Assembly: GCA_026770575.1 (NCBI GenBank) | Contig: MU657259.1 | Coordinates: forward strand, 104,738 to 153,582 | Source of the DNA: Pelagophyceae sp. CCMP2097 | Taxonomy: Eukaryota; Sar; Pelagophyceae | Length of the DNA: 48,845 bases | Reading direction: 5' to 3' | Part shown: positions 19,228-30,606 of the stretch, piece by piece | How positions within the stretch are numbered: position 1 is the stretch's first letter | How the letters are laid out: each line of letters starts with the position of its first letter | Notes under the pieces: generated by a model | The model's input: the letters and a program-made list of their open reading frames with translations, nothing else | What the model was told of the DNA's origin: nothing | The model's database searches: none | Position numbers and translations under genes: made by a program

Positions 19228-20275
19228 TCAATCGAAGAGGTCGAAGACACTTTGAGATCGCTGGACCGTCGGTCGGCTCGCCACGGGCCCACTTTGAGAT
19301 TGCTGGACCGTCGTCGCCACGGGCCCACTTTGAGATCGCTGGACCGTCGGTCGGCTCGCCGGCCACGGCGGCGGCTGGTGCTGCGGCGACGGCGCGCCGC
19401 CGAGAGGCGCCGTCGGCCACGGTGCGCCGAGCGGCTGCGGCGCCGCCGGCGCGGGCGCGAAGAGGTCGAACGCCGCGAATGCGTCGCGGCTCGGCGGCGC
19501 TTGTGGCAGCCCCGCGGCCGCGTGCGTCCACGGCGCCGGGCTCTGCAGCGGCGCGAACGCGGCCGGCGGCGGCGGCAGCAGCGGTGCGGGCGCCGCCGTC
19601 GGCGTGTCGGGCGACGAGAAGCTGATGAGCGGCGCGGGCGACTGGGGCTCGCGCGGCTGGAGCGCCACGTGCAAGAGCGGCTGCGGCCGCCGCGTCTCGT
19701 GCTCGAGCGCAGCGCGCGCCGCGGCGGCGTCGAGGTCGATCGCCTGCTGCGGCGTGAGCAGCGAGCGCTTCCTGCGCGGCGCGCGTCGCGGCGTCGCTCG
19801 ACGACATCAAAAATGCGCTCCGGCGCACCTGAGCGCGCCAAAGGGCACGCCGTCGACGGAGAGCTTGAAGAGGTCCGTCTTCGTCGCGGCGACGCGGACG
19901 AGGTGCGCGTCGGCGAGCGCGAAGGCGTGCGCGAACTCCTGGCGGCCCGTGACGCAGTCGAGGACCACGTCGCCGTTGAGCCGCACGACGCGCCGGCCCG
20001 TCACCACGGAGACGTCGAGCTGCACGACCTGCGCGGGGACAGTCCCGGGCTGCGCGGCCGCGGCGCAGTGCACAGTCCCGGGCCGCGCGGCCGCGGCGCG
20101 GTGCACAGGGCGGGAGACGCACATGTGCGTCGCCGCGCGGGCCGAAGCAAAAGACCCACTCAAACCGCCGCTTCGAAGAAGCCACCGTCCTGCCGACGTC
20201 GCTCGCCGCGTGCGAGACGAACAGCGGCACCGCCGACGCCTCGAGCGCCTCCTTGGACAAGCCCGAAACGGCCAT
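19228..20275 (-). CDS. FAIM1-like beta domain with clathrin-adaptor-type motifs
   Basis: Three exons: 20275-20156, 20028-19829 and 19771-19228; 287 residues and phases agree. The first ~105 residues (SKRRFEWVVQLDVSVVTG, RRVVRLNGDVVLD, LFKLSVDGVPFGAL) look like the FAIM1-type beta-sandwich widespread in stramenopiles; this is a remembered resemblance. A short helix follows (LLTPQQAIDLDAAAAR), then a Pro/Ala-rich disordered tail carrying AAFDLFAP, LISFSSPD and a terminal VFDLFD. DLF and related motifs bind AP-2/GGA ear domains, so a role in coated-vesicle traffic is possible. The tail ends in three repeats of about 12-14 residues (PTVQRSQSGPVA type) encoded by an imperfect DNA repeat. Confidence 0.65.
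19251..19366. repeat. Imperfect coding tandem repeat, three units
   Basis: Units starting TTTGAGATCGCTGGACCGTC at 19251, 19293 and 19329 (42, 36 and 38 bp) encode the RSQSGPVA repeats near the C terminus of the FAIM-like protein. Length changes keep the frame between the first two units. Confidence 0.8.
20039..20104. repeat. 33-bp tandem repeat in an intron
   Basis: Two adjacent 33-bp copies beginning ACAGTCCCGGGC lie in the first intron of the FAIM-like gene and differ at two positions. Confidence 0.8.
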
Positions 20276-20656
20276 CGGAGGCGCCTGACTCGATAGCCGG
20301 CGCGCGCTCCTCGGGGAGCGACGCTCCCGTCAAAGAGCGAACCGCCCGCTCCGCAAGCTCCGCCCCGCGCGCGCGCTCCGCGCCCGCTCGGCGGTGCTGC
20401 TGCCCGCGCCGCCGGTGCCGTGCACTGCCAGTGGACAGTGACTTTTTCCGCCGTCGGAATTCGAAGGCCCTTTCCCGAAACAAAAGCGAAAGTCAGGTTG
20501 ACGCTCCCGGCAGCGTCGACGTCGAGTGGCGCCCCAGCAAAGCTTCCCCGGGCACTCCTCCGGCAGATCGACGGACAGCGCCTTGACTCTTCGCGGCGCT
20601 CCTTTCGTTACGCGCGCTTTCCCGCTTAGCGGCATTCGTTACGCGCGCTTTCCCGC
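20276..20656. other. Spacer between two minus-strand genes
   Basis: 381 bp holding the 3' end of the glycosyltransferase gene and the promoter of the FAIM-like gene. The only structure seen is the 31-bp tandem duplication at its right edge. Confidence 0.4.
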
Positions 20657-20664
20657 TTAGCGGC
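20604..20664. repeat. 31-bp tandem duplication over a stop codon
   Basis: TTCGTTACGCGCGCTTTCCC and the next ten bases occur at 20604-20633 and again at 20635-20664. The right copy contains the TAA (minus strand 20659-20657) that ends the glycosyltransferase; the left copy is now 3' noncoding. Confidence 0.8.
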
Positions 20665-22695
20665 GGAGGCGGAGGCCGTGGGCGTTGATCCAACTTGCAT
20701 AGGCGTCCATCTCGCGATGGTTGGGGTCCTGTGCCAAGTGCTTCCACCTACGGGTATTTTGCGGCATTTTCGGGTATTTTTATGCAAAGCGGGTTTTCCT
20801 CGCGTTGGAATTGCAAGGCGCGCGCGCGCGCGCCCTCGATCGAGCCGCGCGGACGCGGCGCGGTGCAGAGGGCGGAAGCGACGGCCCTCCTCACCGTCCT
20901 TTGTGGAAGAGCACTTCGAGCGGGTGGACGGTGATGCCCCCGTACGTACCGATGCGCGAAGGGTGCAATAAACCGTTGCAGCGCCATTCGCTACGTGCAA
21001 CGTCCTCCGCGCGGCCCCGCCGGACCGGGGCGGATTGCCGCAGCAGGGCCGTCGGGGGAGCATCGGAATACGCACGTCTGGTTCCGGAAATTGACGCCGT
21101 GGTGCAAGCGCAGCAAAGAGCCAATGTTCCACCTGCGCAAAGGCGGTGCGCCACCCGGCACCGACCGCGCCCCCCCGGGGGGGCAGGGGAGGCCTCTCGA
21201 GCCGAGGACCCGAGGATCCGGCGCCCCGGGGCCGGACCGCTGGAGGCGGGGACCTCTTCACCGCGGCCTCTCGCGAGTCGCACGTTTCCAAGCGTCGGCC
21301 TGACGGCGCTGCTGCCCACTCCATGCCCGCCGCGCCGAGCACGGACAGGGAGAGCGCGTACTCGCCGTTGACCTACGGCGGCGGCTGCTTGCGCGCGGCG
21401 GCCGGTGCCCCGCTCGCTCATCTTCCCGCGGCTCCGGCGGCGGCGACCCCCGGTACCCCCCCGCCTCGGTGCTCCCCGCTGTTCGCGGCCTCTGCGCTTT
21501 TCGGTTCGCGGGTCTTTTGATTGCCTCGCTTGCGGCGCGGCGGGCGCGCGATGGCCTCTTTCTTGGTCTGGTGATACCGGAACGACGTGCCTCGCTCGAG
21601 CACCTCGAGGAGCGCCTCGCGCGTGACTCCAAAGGCGAAGCCCTCGACGCGTGGCCCGATGCCGCCGCCGCGCGGCCACGGGCGCTCATTGAGGCACACG
21701 AGGCTCGTGCCGACCAAAGCAACGCCACCCGAGGCGTGGCCCATCGCCGTCAACTTGTCCTCAAACGCCGAGAGCCAATGCCACCCTACACGAGGCTCGC
21801 GACGCGGGCGAGCCGCCGCCAGCCCCGCGCGCCGCCCCGCGCAGACGCGACGGACCTGGCGGCATGTACGTCGGGTAGATGGGTCCTCGGACGCCGCAGT
21901 TGAGCAGGATGTAGCCGTCGTACCGGAGCGCGGCCCAGCGCATCGCCCGTCGGAACATCTCGCCGCCGGCCGCGGCGCGGCCGCCGCCGGCCGCGCGCGC
22001 CGCGCTGGCGCCGCCGCAGAGGACCGACGTCGACGCGTTCGAAAACGAGCCGTTGACGCCCTCCACCAGCCTGAGGCAATCCGCGCCGCCCCCGGGCGCG
22101 CGGCCGCTCGGGCAGCACGCCGCCTCCTCGGCGAGCGCCTAATGCGGCCTCGTTCGCGGCGGCCTCGTTCGCGGCTGCGCGTGACGCACGTCGAGGTGTC
22201 CTCCAAAGTCGTAGCCAAAGTTTCGGCGCTGGAGCTGCCGCACGGGCCTGCGCGGACGCATCTCCGCGCGCGGGGTGCGGCGGCGCCTCCTCACGCGCGC
22301 GCCAGCGGTTCGTTTCCGACGACGAGCAAGGCGTGGTCGCGGAGGAGTCTGCGCGTCGTAGGACAGTCGCCGTTCATCGTCAACTTGTACTCCACGTCCG
22401 CCACGGCCGAGTGAGTCGCCGCGTGCCGCAGGAAGTACTCGACGTTTTCCACCACGAAGGCTGCGGGAGGCCTCTGGCGGCGCAAAGGCGATCGCGCGGC
22501 CTCTGCGTCTATCCCCCCCATACGCGGTTACGCCCGCGACGCTGCGGGCGCTCAGTCCTCCACGGCGACGACGAGGTTCACGAAGAAGCTCCGCCGCGGC
22601 CGCGCCGCCGCCGCCTCGTGCGCCGCCGCGTCGTGGGACCCCGCGTCGCGGCAAAACAGGCCAAGCCAAGCGGACAGGCACGCGCGGCGAGGCAT
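20657..22695 (-). CDS. RgpF-like glycosyltransferase family protein
   Basis: At least nine exons, minus strand, start near 22695. Firm exons are 22234-22190, 22138-21856, 21785-21457 and one beginning 21372. Those around 22470-22330, 21090-20890 and 20750-20657 are approximate. In order the protein shows SFFVNLVVAVED, VVENVEYFLRHAATHS, VEYKLTMNGD, LVLQRRNFGYDFGGHLD, a long Cys/Gly segment, YDGYILLNCGVRGPIYPTYM, ALVGTSLVCLNERPWP, VNGEYALSLSVLGAAG, WNIGSLLRLHHGVNF, and YGGITVHPLEVLFHKGRW, ending LRLRR. The N-x-GYDFG and RGP blocks recall bacterial rhamnan synthesis protein F (RgpF) and a eukaryotic-algal family of uncharacterised transferases. It probably acts in the secretory pathway on surface glycans. 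Donor choice for the first intron and for the exon starting 21372 is unresolved. Confidence 0.65.
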
Positions 22696-23702
22696 GCGCG
22701 CCGCACGCAACCGCTCCGGGCTGCCGACGCGCCGAGGAACCCGCGCTTCGTGCGATTGCTAAATCGAGTCCGTAGCCCGTCGGAAGGAATCGCTCCGATC
22801 CCGAAGACCCTTATCTAAACGAAATGTTGATACATATATTTGATTAATTTCGGGTTATCTCAAAGTTTCACTACTTTTAGAGAAAATGTTGCTCAGACAC
22901 TAGTATTTCTTTAAATTGTTTTGAGCATGTTATGGTATTTCTACGTAAAGGGAGTATTTGCGAGTATTTCCTTGGAAAGAGGCTACGTAAAGGGTCGTAC
23001 TTGCGGTGGTTGCGACGAGAAGCCATACGGAGTCGATGCTGAGAGCACTGTACCGAATCGAAGGTAGCAAAGGCGCTTTTGGACCCCCCAAATCTGAAAG
23101 GCGTCGACGTCGTTGCCCGTGCGTCGTCGTCGCACGTCCTCTTCGGCCGCGCCGTGTGCCGAAAGGGGCCACCGAGTCTCCAGCAGGTCCAGTGCGAGGC
23201 CCGGGCCGCCCTCGTCGGACGTCGCGGCCGGGATGGCCTCGATTCGGCTCGAGGCATTTCCATCGAAAGACGTGCACGCCCGTTTCCGAAAAAAGGCAGC
23301 CACCGAGAGCGGTGCGGACCGGTCCGGTCGCCTCCAGGGACCCACCGGCGGCTGCCCGCGAGCCAGTAAAAGAAGCCGAAGACGCCGACCTGAAATCGCG
23401 CGATTCGAGACAGAGGCTATACCATCGAACGCGTCGTCGAAAAACTAGAGTCAAAGCGAAGGGATGACGCTCTGGAAGCGTCGACGCCGAGTCCTCGATG
23501 GCGCACAGGGACCGCACGGGGACCGAGCGGTCCACCGGAGCGCGCTGGGATATGCAAGGCATCCGTGTCCGGCGCTCCAGAGGCGAGGGCCCGCAGCGAG
23601 CAAGACAGGTTTGATTACAGTGCTCCCCTGAGGCTTCGAGTCGCCTCTGGGGAGCGCGGGGCGTGCTCTCGGCACGGCGGACACACATTCGCGGCCGGGT
23701 CC
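22696..23702. other. 1-kb spacer, AT-rich on its left side
   Basis: I see no supported exon. The left part (about 22815-22990) is much richer in A/T than its surroundings, and repeats GTATTT-type words and CTACGTAAAGGG (22941 and 22983). It presumably contains the glycosyltransferase promoter and the kinesin 3' end. Confidence 0.45.
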
Positions 23703-26700
23703 TCAGGCGGCGTCTGCGGCTTCGCCGTTGCCGCCGGCCTTGAGGCTCTTGATGATGGCCTTGAGTTGGGCGACCTCTTCGGAGTCGTTGTTTTTGGTGG
23801 CCGTGTTTTTAATCAGTTTGACACGGGCCGCGTACCTACAAATAGTGGCCTCGAAAACGGCCTCTCCATCGGGCCTCTCCATCGGGCCTCCGCTCGGTCT
23901 GCACGTGTTTTCCGGTTGGCGCGGCGGCGGCACGTGAGCGACGTGATTGTCTCGTCGGTGTTGTAGTCGGCGGGCGAAATGTTCACAAACATGAGCGTCT
24001 TGGCGTTGCCTCCCAAAGAGTCCTGCATCAGCATGGTGAGCTTGTTGTTGCGGTACGGGATGAACTTTTCGCCCGTGGATAACGCGGCGATGACGTCCCC
24101 CAACGCTGATAAAGACTTGTTGATGTTTTGAGCTTCCTTCATCCTGTCCGCCGTGGCCCCAGTCTTATCAGCGCGCTCGCTGCCCGCGAGGTCGACGAGG
24201 GACAACTTGCCCACCGTCGTCTTCTTCGTCGTCCGGTCGTAGACTTCGATCAAGACGGCGAAGACGGAGTGCGAGCGCGAAGACTCGGCGTTCATTTTTG
24301 TGGCGCCGACGTGCCTCTTCGAGTTGCCGGCCTCGAAGAGGTCCATCAGCTCGTCGCCCGAGTTCGCCGGCTTCAAAACGGCGCCCTTGACGAAGACCAT
24401 CTTTTTGGAATCGACTTTGATCTCCAACCTGTCGGGGTTGGCCGAAGCCCCTTTATTGTCCACCTTTTCGTACAAGTCCACGAGCTGGTCGTTGTAGAGC
24501 TCGAGGAAATACGAGGTGACGGCGACGTCGGCCTTGGCGCTCATCTTCTTGGCCTCGTCGAAGAGCTGGAAGATGGCCCTCGGGGTGACGCCGTGGAGCG
24601 TCTTGTCGCCGCGCACGCCCGTCATCGTAAACGTCTTGCCGGAGCCCGTCTGGCCGTAGGCGAAGATGCAGACGTTGAAGCCGTCCATGCAGGACTGGAT
24701 CAAGTTCGCCGTGTCCGCGAACACCGCCGCCTGCCCCGCGTCGCCAGTTGTCTCCGGAGGGAACACCGCGTCAAAGATAAACTCCTTCGGCCCGTGCTGG
24801 CCGTCGATGGTCATCGTCGTCTCGTCGTCGAAGTGCACCGACTGCTTGCACCCCTTTTCGCGCTCGTACTTTGCCATGGGCCGGCAGCGCGCGTAGACGC
24901 GGATTTTGCCCTTCATGTCCTCCATCATGTTCCAATACTTCTTCCGAAGCGCCATCTCCTCCTTGTACTTGCCGTCCGAGACGTCGGCCTCTTTTGCCAG
25001 CTCCTTGTTGCGCTTTTCGAGGCCGTCTGCCTCTCGAGACCTCGCCTTCAAAGCCTCGACTTCCGCCGCCAGCTTCGACAACTCGGCCAGCTTCGACTTC
25101 AACCTCGAGACCTCGTCGTTTGCAGTCTTGAGTTCCGCCTCGAGCTGCTCCGTGCCGCCCGTAGCCTTCTTGAGAGCGGACTCCAAGCGTTTCTTCTCTT
25201 TCTCCCACTTCTCCTTCTCCTTTTCAGCCTCCTTCAAAGCCTTCTTGTCCACCACCGGCGCCTTTGGCAAGGCACCAAGCTCCTTGACCCGCAGCTCGAG
25301 GTCCTTGCCCCGAAGTTTCTCCTCCTTGAGCTCCTTGTGCGCCTTTTCCAACTTGCGCGCCGCCTGCGCGTCCCCGCCGCCGCCCTTGCCCGCCGTCGGC
25401 GCGGATGATGCGGCGCGCTGGGCGGCCTCGAGGTCGGCCTCGAGCTTGGCCGCGCGCGCCTCGGCGTCGCGGATGCGCGCGCGGTCGCGGCCTACTTCGG
25501 CGGCCACGGCGGCCTCCGTCTCCGCTAAATTCTCCTTCGTCTCCCGAGCCTTGTCCTTGGTCGTCGAGACCTCTGCGGCGATGCGCTCGCACTCGAGTTT
25601 CGACGCCACCAAAGCATTCCGCAGCCGGGCCACCTCTGCGACGAGGCCCTCATCGAGGCCCTCGGTGACGCCGATATCCGCCGCCGCCACCGGCAGCGAC
25701 GCCGCCGACGCCACCGCGACGTCGGCGGTATCGCTGGCGGCGATGACGGCAGCGAGGGCCTGCATGGACTTGTCAAAAGCTTTCCGCAGCGTCACCGCTC
25801 CCCGTGCGGCCGTCTGCGCTTCAGACTGCTGCAAACCTTCGCCAAGCAGCGTGCGCACTTGGGCCAGCGTGTCCTCGCCGCCGACGAGCCACCCGGCGGC
25901 GCCGGCGCCGGGCAGCCCCGCCAGGACTTGGGCCGTCGCGACCTTGTACGTCGCAAAGCATTCCGCCCGCTTGCCGTCCTTCCACAGAGTCGTCCCCGCA
26001 ACCACAGACTCCTTCATCAACCGCCCCGCGTTCTTCGCGTGCGCCTTGGCGTCGGCAGTCACCGAAACCGCCGAAGGAGATGGCACAATCTCCTTTGGCG
26101 CGGCCGTCAGCTTGGAGGACTGCGAAGGTGCCTTTTGCAGCTTGGACTGCATGAGCGTGCCCTCCTTGGCCGCGAGCGCCGTCGCCGCCGTGGCCATGGC
26201 CTGCGACGCCGCCGCGTACTGCTCCGTGGCGGCGGCGACGCTTTCATTGGCCGCCGCCTGGCGCGCCGCAGCCTCGGCGTGCGCCGACGCCGCAGCCACG
26301 TGCGCCGCCTCGGCGATGATGCCCGCCTTTAAAGCGCGCAGCTCCGATGAAAGCTCAGAGACCTCGTCCAGCGCCGCCGCGAGGTCGTCGCGCGCCGCCG
26401 CGAGCGCCTCCGACGTCGCCGCGTCCGCCGCGGCGTCGGCCGGCGCCGCGTCGCTCGGCGCCGCGGCCGCGCCTTTCGCGGCCGCGGCCGCGGCGGCCTC
26501 TGCGGCCTGGACCTGGAGCTTGAGCTGCGTGATCATCGTCTGCGCCTTTGCGAGCGCCTCGTGCGTGTGCTCCGTCTGCAGCTGCGCGTGTTTTGCCAGG
26601 CGCTGGAGGTCTTCGCGCGACTTGGCCGCCATGTCTTCGTCCGCGTGGCCCACGGTGACCACGTCGGCGCGCAGCTGCGTGAGCTCGACGCGCAGAGCCT

Positions 26701-28532
26701 CCTTCGACTCCAGCGCCGCGCGCAGCGACACCTTGAGGCGCCGCACCTCGCGCGAGACGAGCAGCGGGTTGAACGCGCTCCGCGGCGACGGGGCGGCGCC
26801 GTCAGCCGCCGCCGCGGCGGGCGCCGCGCCGTCGGGCGGCGCGCCGTCGAGGCGCGGCGAGGCGTCGTCCGACGGCACCGCGTCGTCGCCTTCGTCGAGG
26901 CCGGCGAGGATGCCGCGCTCAAAGTCCGAGTTGGCCTGCTGCAGCACCGCGTTGGCCGCGGCGAGGGCCTCGTTGGCCGCCGTCACCTTGGCGAGCTGCT
27001 CCGCGAGCGGCCCGCCCGCCGCCGGCTGCGTCGCCGCGGCGGCCTCGGCGGCCGCGGCGGCCTCGGCGGCCGCGGCGGCGAGCATCGCCGACGACGCGGC
27101 CGCGGCGGTAGCGGCGGCTTCGGCGGCGGCGGCGGCTTCGGCGGCGGCGGCGGCGAGCATCGCCGACGACGCGGCCGCCTCGGCGGCCGACGCGTCGTAC
27201 TCGGCCGCGAGTTGCTCGACGCGCTTTTGCAGCGCGTCGCGCAGCTCCTCCACTGCGGTGCAGCGCGCCAGCGCCTCAGCGAGCTGCGCCTGCGACGCCT
27301 CGGAAGACGAACCCAGCGCGTTCCGCGCCTCAGCCAGCGCCGCATCGGCGTCGGCGGCGGCAGTTTTCTGGGCCTCGACGTCGAGCCGCAGCAGCGCCAC
27401 CGTCGCCGCGGCCTCTTCTTGCATTTTAGCGAGCTGCGCGAACGCATCCGCCTCGACGCGAGCCAGCACGTCCCAGAGGGCAACCTGGCACTGCGCGCGC
27501 GCCTCCGAGTCCAGCGACGCCGCCGACGACACGCTCAAAGCCGCCGCCGCCGCAGCCTCGGCCCGGGCCGCCTCGTCGACGCGCCGCGCCTCGTGCGCCG
27601 CCGCCGCTTCACGCGCGCTTTCCAGCTCGGCGGCCTCACGCGCGGCCGCCGCAACAACAGCGTCGGCGCCCTGCGCCTCGGCCGAAAAGAGGCGCGCCTC
27701 CGTCGCCTCGAGTTGGGCGGCGGCGCGCGCACCTTCCGCTTCGACGGCGGCAAAGGCGGCCGCCGCCGCGCGCACCGCCTCGTCGAGGTTGCCGTCGGCG
27801 CGCGCCTCGGCGTCGCAGAGTGCGTCGACGCGCTGCTCCTCGGCCAAGTCCGCCGCCTCGGCGGCGAGCGCCCGCTCCGACGCCGTCGCCGCCGCTCCAA
27901 CCGCGCGCGCGCCCGCCGAGCGCGCGCACTCCAGTGCCAGCGCGCTCACGAGCCGAGCCTAAAGCAAGCCCCGTCGCGCGGGCCGCCGTGCGACTCGACG
28001 CGAGCGGGCTCCCAAGGGCCTCTCGACGCGGCCGCGCGGGGCGCACCTCGCTGACGCGGCCGTCGCCGCTGCGGGCGTGGGCCACCTCGTCGATCTTGTG
28101 CTTGGCGGCGGCGCGGACTTCGCCGATGTACTTGGTGTAATGCGCGACGTACTGCTGCCGGACGTCGTCCTGCATCTGCGCCGCGCGCTGCCGCAGGCCT
28201 TCAAGCTCCTCCACTCTAACAGTCTTGAAGAGCGCCGCGCGGCGGTCGATCGCCCCGAGCGCGTCCTTTGCGAGGACCAGCGGCACAAAGGCCTCCGAGG
28301 CGTACTCGGCCCGCTTCTCCTCAGCGTCCCGCGGCGGCGGGGGCATCGGGACGCCGTGGAGCGCGCCCACCGGAAACGCCTAAAGCGCCGCGCGTCCGGC
28401 AAGGGGCGCGGCGGGCGCGCACAGCCGCGGCACGGAGGGCGCCCCCGACCGCGAGACGCTGCCGAGCAGGACCGCAGAGCTCGGCATGGCCGCCGCGGCC
28501 GCCGGTGCGGCCTTCTTCCCAAACAGGCCCAT
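23703..28532 (-). CDS. C-terminal-motor kinesin (kinesin-14)
   Basis: Four exons: 28532-28434, 28379-28047, 27958-23934 and 23835-23703; about 1,529 residues. Residues 1-145 hold a low-complexity start (MGLFGKKAAPAAAAAM) and a helical segment. A very long Ala/Glu-rich coiled-coil stalk fills most of the 4-kb exon. The motor is at the C terminus, preceded by MEDMKGKIRVYARCRPM, the neck signature of minus-end-directed kinesin-14. Catalytic motifs are all present: FAYGQTGSGKTFTM (P-loop), NAESSRSHS (switch I), DLAGSERADK (switch II), YRNNKLTMLMQDSLGGNAKT. After the last intron the protein ends YAARVKLIKNTATK plus a short helix. No MyTH4 or FERM domain is seen, unlike plant KCBP. A role in spindle or flagellar microtubules is likely. 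Confidence 0.95.
27030..27190. repeat. Duplicated Ala-rich coding segment in the kinesin stalk
   Basis: The stalk sequence around SSAMLAAAAAEAAAAAEAA occurs twice in succession, encoded by two copies of a GCGGCGAGCATCGCCGACGA-containing block. Confidence 0.7.
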
Positions 28533-28951
28533 GACGGGGTCCTCGACGAGCGCACGCTTGCTGGGACGAACGGAGCCTCAAGTCACTGCGGCCGTCACCC
28601 CACCACGACCCCTCCAGGTCCCAGGTCCCGTCACACGGAACCACGCCTCCAGCGCGCGGGCCTTCGCCAAAAGCAGAGGTTATTTTAAACGGAACTGTTT
28701 TTCAGGATGCGCCATCGACCGACTTGTTCCAGACGCGCGAGCCTCGCAACCCGCGCGGCAGGATGCTGCATAGTAGGCGCGCGTCTTGGTTTTTGTTCAG
28801 CGACCAGAGTTCTGTGCACGGACCTCTGGATAGGTCACGACAGAATTAAATCCTTGGCAACGGATTGCTTCGAGGTCACCATCAACAAGTACACTATCGC
28901 GATCTTCGTCTTCTTTGTCTTCTCGTGTTCTTCGTCTTCTGTCCTTCTGTC
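28533..28951. promoter_or_regulatory. Shared divergent promoter region
   Basis: 419 bp between the kinesin and the secreted-protein start codons. There is no clear core element; a modestly AT-rich patch lies at about 28840-28950. Confidence 0.4.
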
Positions 28952-30606
28952 ATGCGCGTCCTGCAAATCGCCGTCGCCGCGCTGTGGCTGGCCAGCTGCG
29001 CCGGGCAGTGTGTCGGCGGCTGCAACTGGTGCTTGACGACCGACGGCCGCTGCCCAAGCTTCCCCAACCTGAACCTGCGCAGAAAGCAATTCCGCTGCGC
29101 CAGCATCGGCGGCGAGTGGTGCCCGGACTCCACGCCCGAACCCTCAAGTGCGCCGACGCCCGCGCAAACGCTTGCGCCCGACGCGGATCCGACGGCCGCG
29201 CCGACGCTCGCGCCGACGCTCGCATCCGGGCCCGACCCGGATCCGACGGCCGCGCCGACGCCCGCGCCGACGACGGCGGCGAACGTGGTGCGACAGTTCG
29301 TCGGCATGGTCCCGAGCTTCGAGCTCGGGACCTTCGTCTCAACGTTCATCGTCAAGTGGTTCTCCATCGAGTTTGCCGCCGGCGTCGACGACGTCGAGGA
29401 CGTCGCCGTAACCCTCTTGACGCCGACGAATGCGCCCGCCGACGTCGCGATGTGGCTCGACCTCGACCTCTCGGTTGACTCGGGGTCCATCTCGAAGCAC
29501 GGCGCGCGCCAGTTCGAGGGGAAACTGTAGTACGTGCAAATGTGCACCAACCCGAGCGGCTGCACGCGCCTGGGGTCGGCGGACACGCTGCGCGTCTACT
29601 CGTCGTCTTCGATGTATGTCGACGTCGACCTCAACGCGGCGCTCAATACGGCGTTCGACGCGACGCCGAACAACCCTGACGCCTGGCTCGAGGTGCACCA
29701 TCAACTCGACGTTTACAAAATTGGCACGCGAATCGTCGCGCAAAACGTCATCTACTTCACCACGGGCAACGACGACGCGCTCTACTGCGGCCTCATGCTC
29801 GTCGACGTCGCGGATGGCGCGCCCGTCCCGACGATGGACGGCGACTTGTATTACTCTTTCCCTGCGCGCCTCGGCACGGCGTCGACGACGTTTGCCGACT
29901 CAGTCTACAACATCCAGCTCGTCGGCGTCTACGCCGACGACTGGCACACAAACGGCGTCGAGCGCTTCGAGTCGGCCAACGACGGCACCCTCATCTGCTT
30001 TACGACGCGCAGCGCCGCAGAGGCCGTCGTGATCCAGGACCCCTGGGCCCGCAGCCCGCGCCCTCGCGTCGAGAGCTCCCCCGATCGACGGCGGTGACTG
30101 CGCGCGCGCAAGTGTACGCCGGCGCGGCAATCGTGCAGCGCTTCGGCACGGCGCCATTTTCTGGCCCTGGGGGCGGCGAGCACCGTTTCGGCCTGGACGC
30201 GGGCGACGCGGCCCTGACGGGAGTCCACAACTCTTTCTACACGCGTTCCTCGGAAACGACCGATCTCCTCGACCTCGAGACGCTGACGCTCTACGTCAAC
30301 TCCGTCGCGGGCTCATCGGCCGCGCGCGTCATCGAGTTTGCGCTCAAGCCCGCGACGCAGGGTGAAGGGACGCCGACGGACGAGGTCTTTGCGACGACGT
30401 ACGTCACCGCCCTGACTACTTTCTTCGGCACCATCGGCGGCGGGGCGCGGCCCCTCGGCGACTGCGTCTACCTCGTCGCGCCGGGCATCACGGTGCAATT
30501 CATGAGCGTCGTCGAGTGCAAGAGCACGAACCGCAAAGACCTCGACGCCGGCGTCTCCGCCTTCTATTACGACCCCTTCCTCTACTTCACCGACGCGAGC
30601 ACCTGA
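28952..30606 (+). CDS. Secreted protein with PT-rich linker, function unknown
   Basis: Three exons: 28952-29473, 29531-30028 and about 30076-30606; roughly 516 residues. A clear signal peptide (MRVLQIAVAALWLASCAG) leads to a small Cys-rich domain (QCVGGCNWCLTTDGRC to EWCPDS). A linker of APTPAP/TLAPT units follows, common in stramenopile surface proteins. The main body is beta-rich and acidic (VRQFVGMVPSFELGTF, VDVDLNAALNTAFDATPN, YSFPARLG, TLYVNSVAGSSAARVIEFAL) with no catalytic motif I recognise. An in-frame TAG at 29528 is removed by a 57-nt GT-AG intron (29474-29530). The last intron's exact ends are less sure. Probably an extracellular or cell-surface matrix protein. Confidence 0.7.

Noticed and set aside
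19960..20110. Intronic 33-bp repeats as a possible CRISPR-like array
   Set aside because: Adjacent tandem copies without spacers, inside a eukaryotic intron.
22930..23688. 252-residue minus-strand open frame in the gap before the kinesin
   Set aside because: Arginine/serine-rich composition, no motif, no supporting splice structure.
24900..27960. A 1,018-residue open frame on the plus strand opposite the kinesin
   Set aside because: It is the antisense shadow of the Ala/Glu-rich stalk in a GC-rich gene: Ser/Ala low complexity with no domain, while the minus strand encodes a complete kinesin.
29525..29534. In-frame TAG within the secreted PT-rich protein, a possible readthrough or recoding site
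   Set aside because: The TAG is the acceptor of a 57-nt in-frame intron with donor GTTGAC at 29474; the flanking protein joins smoothly.
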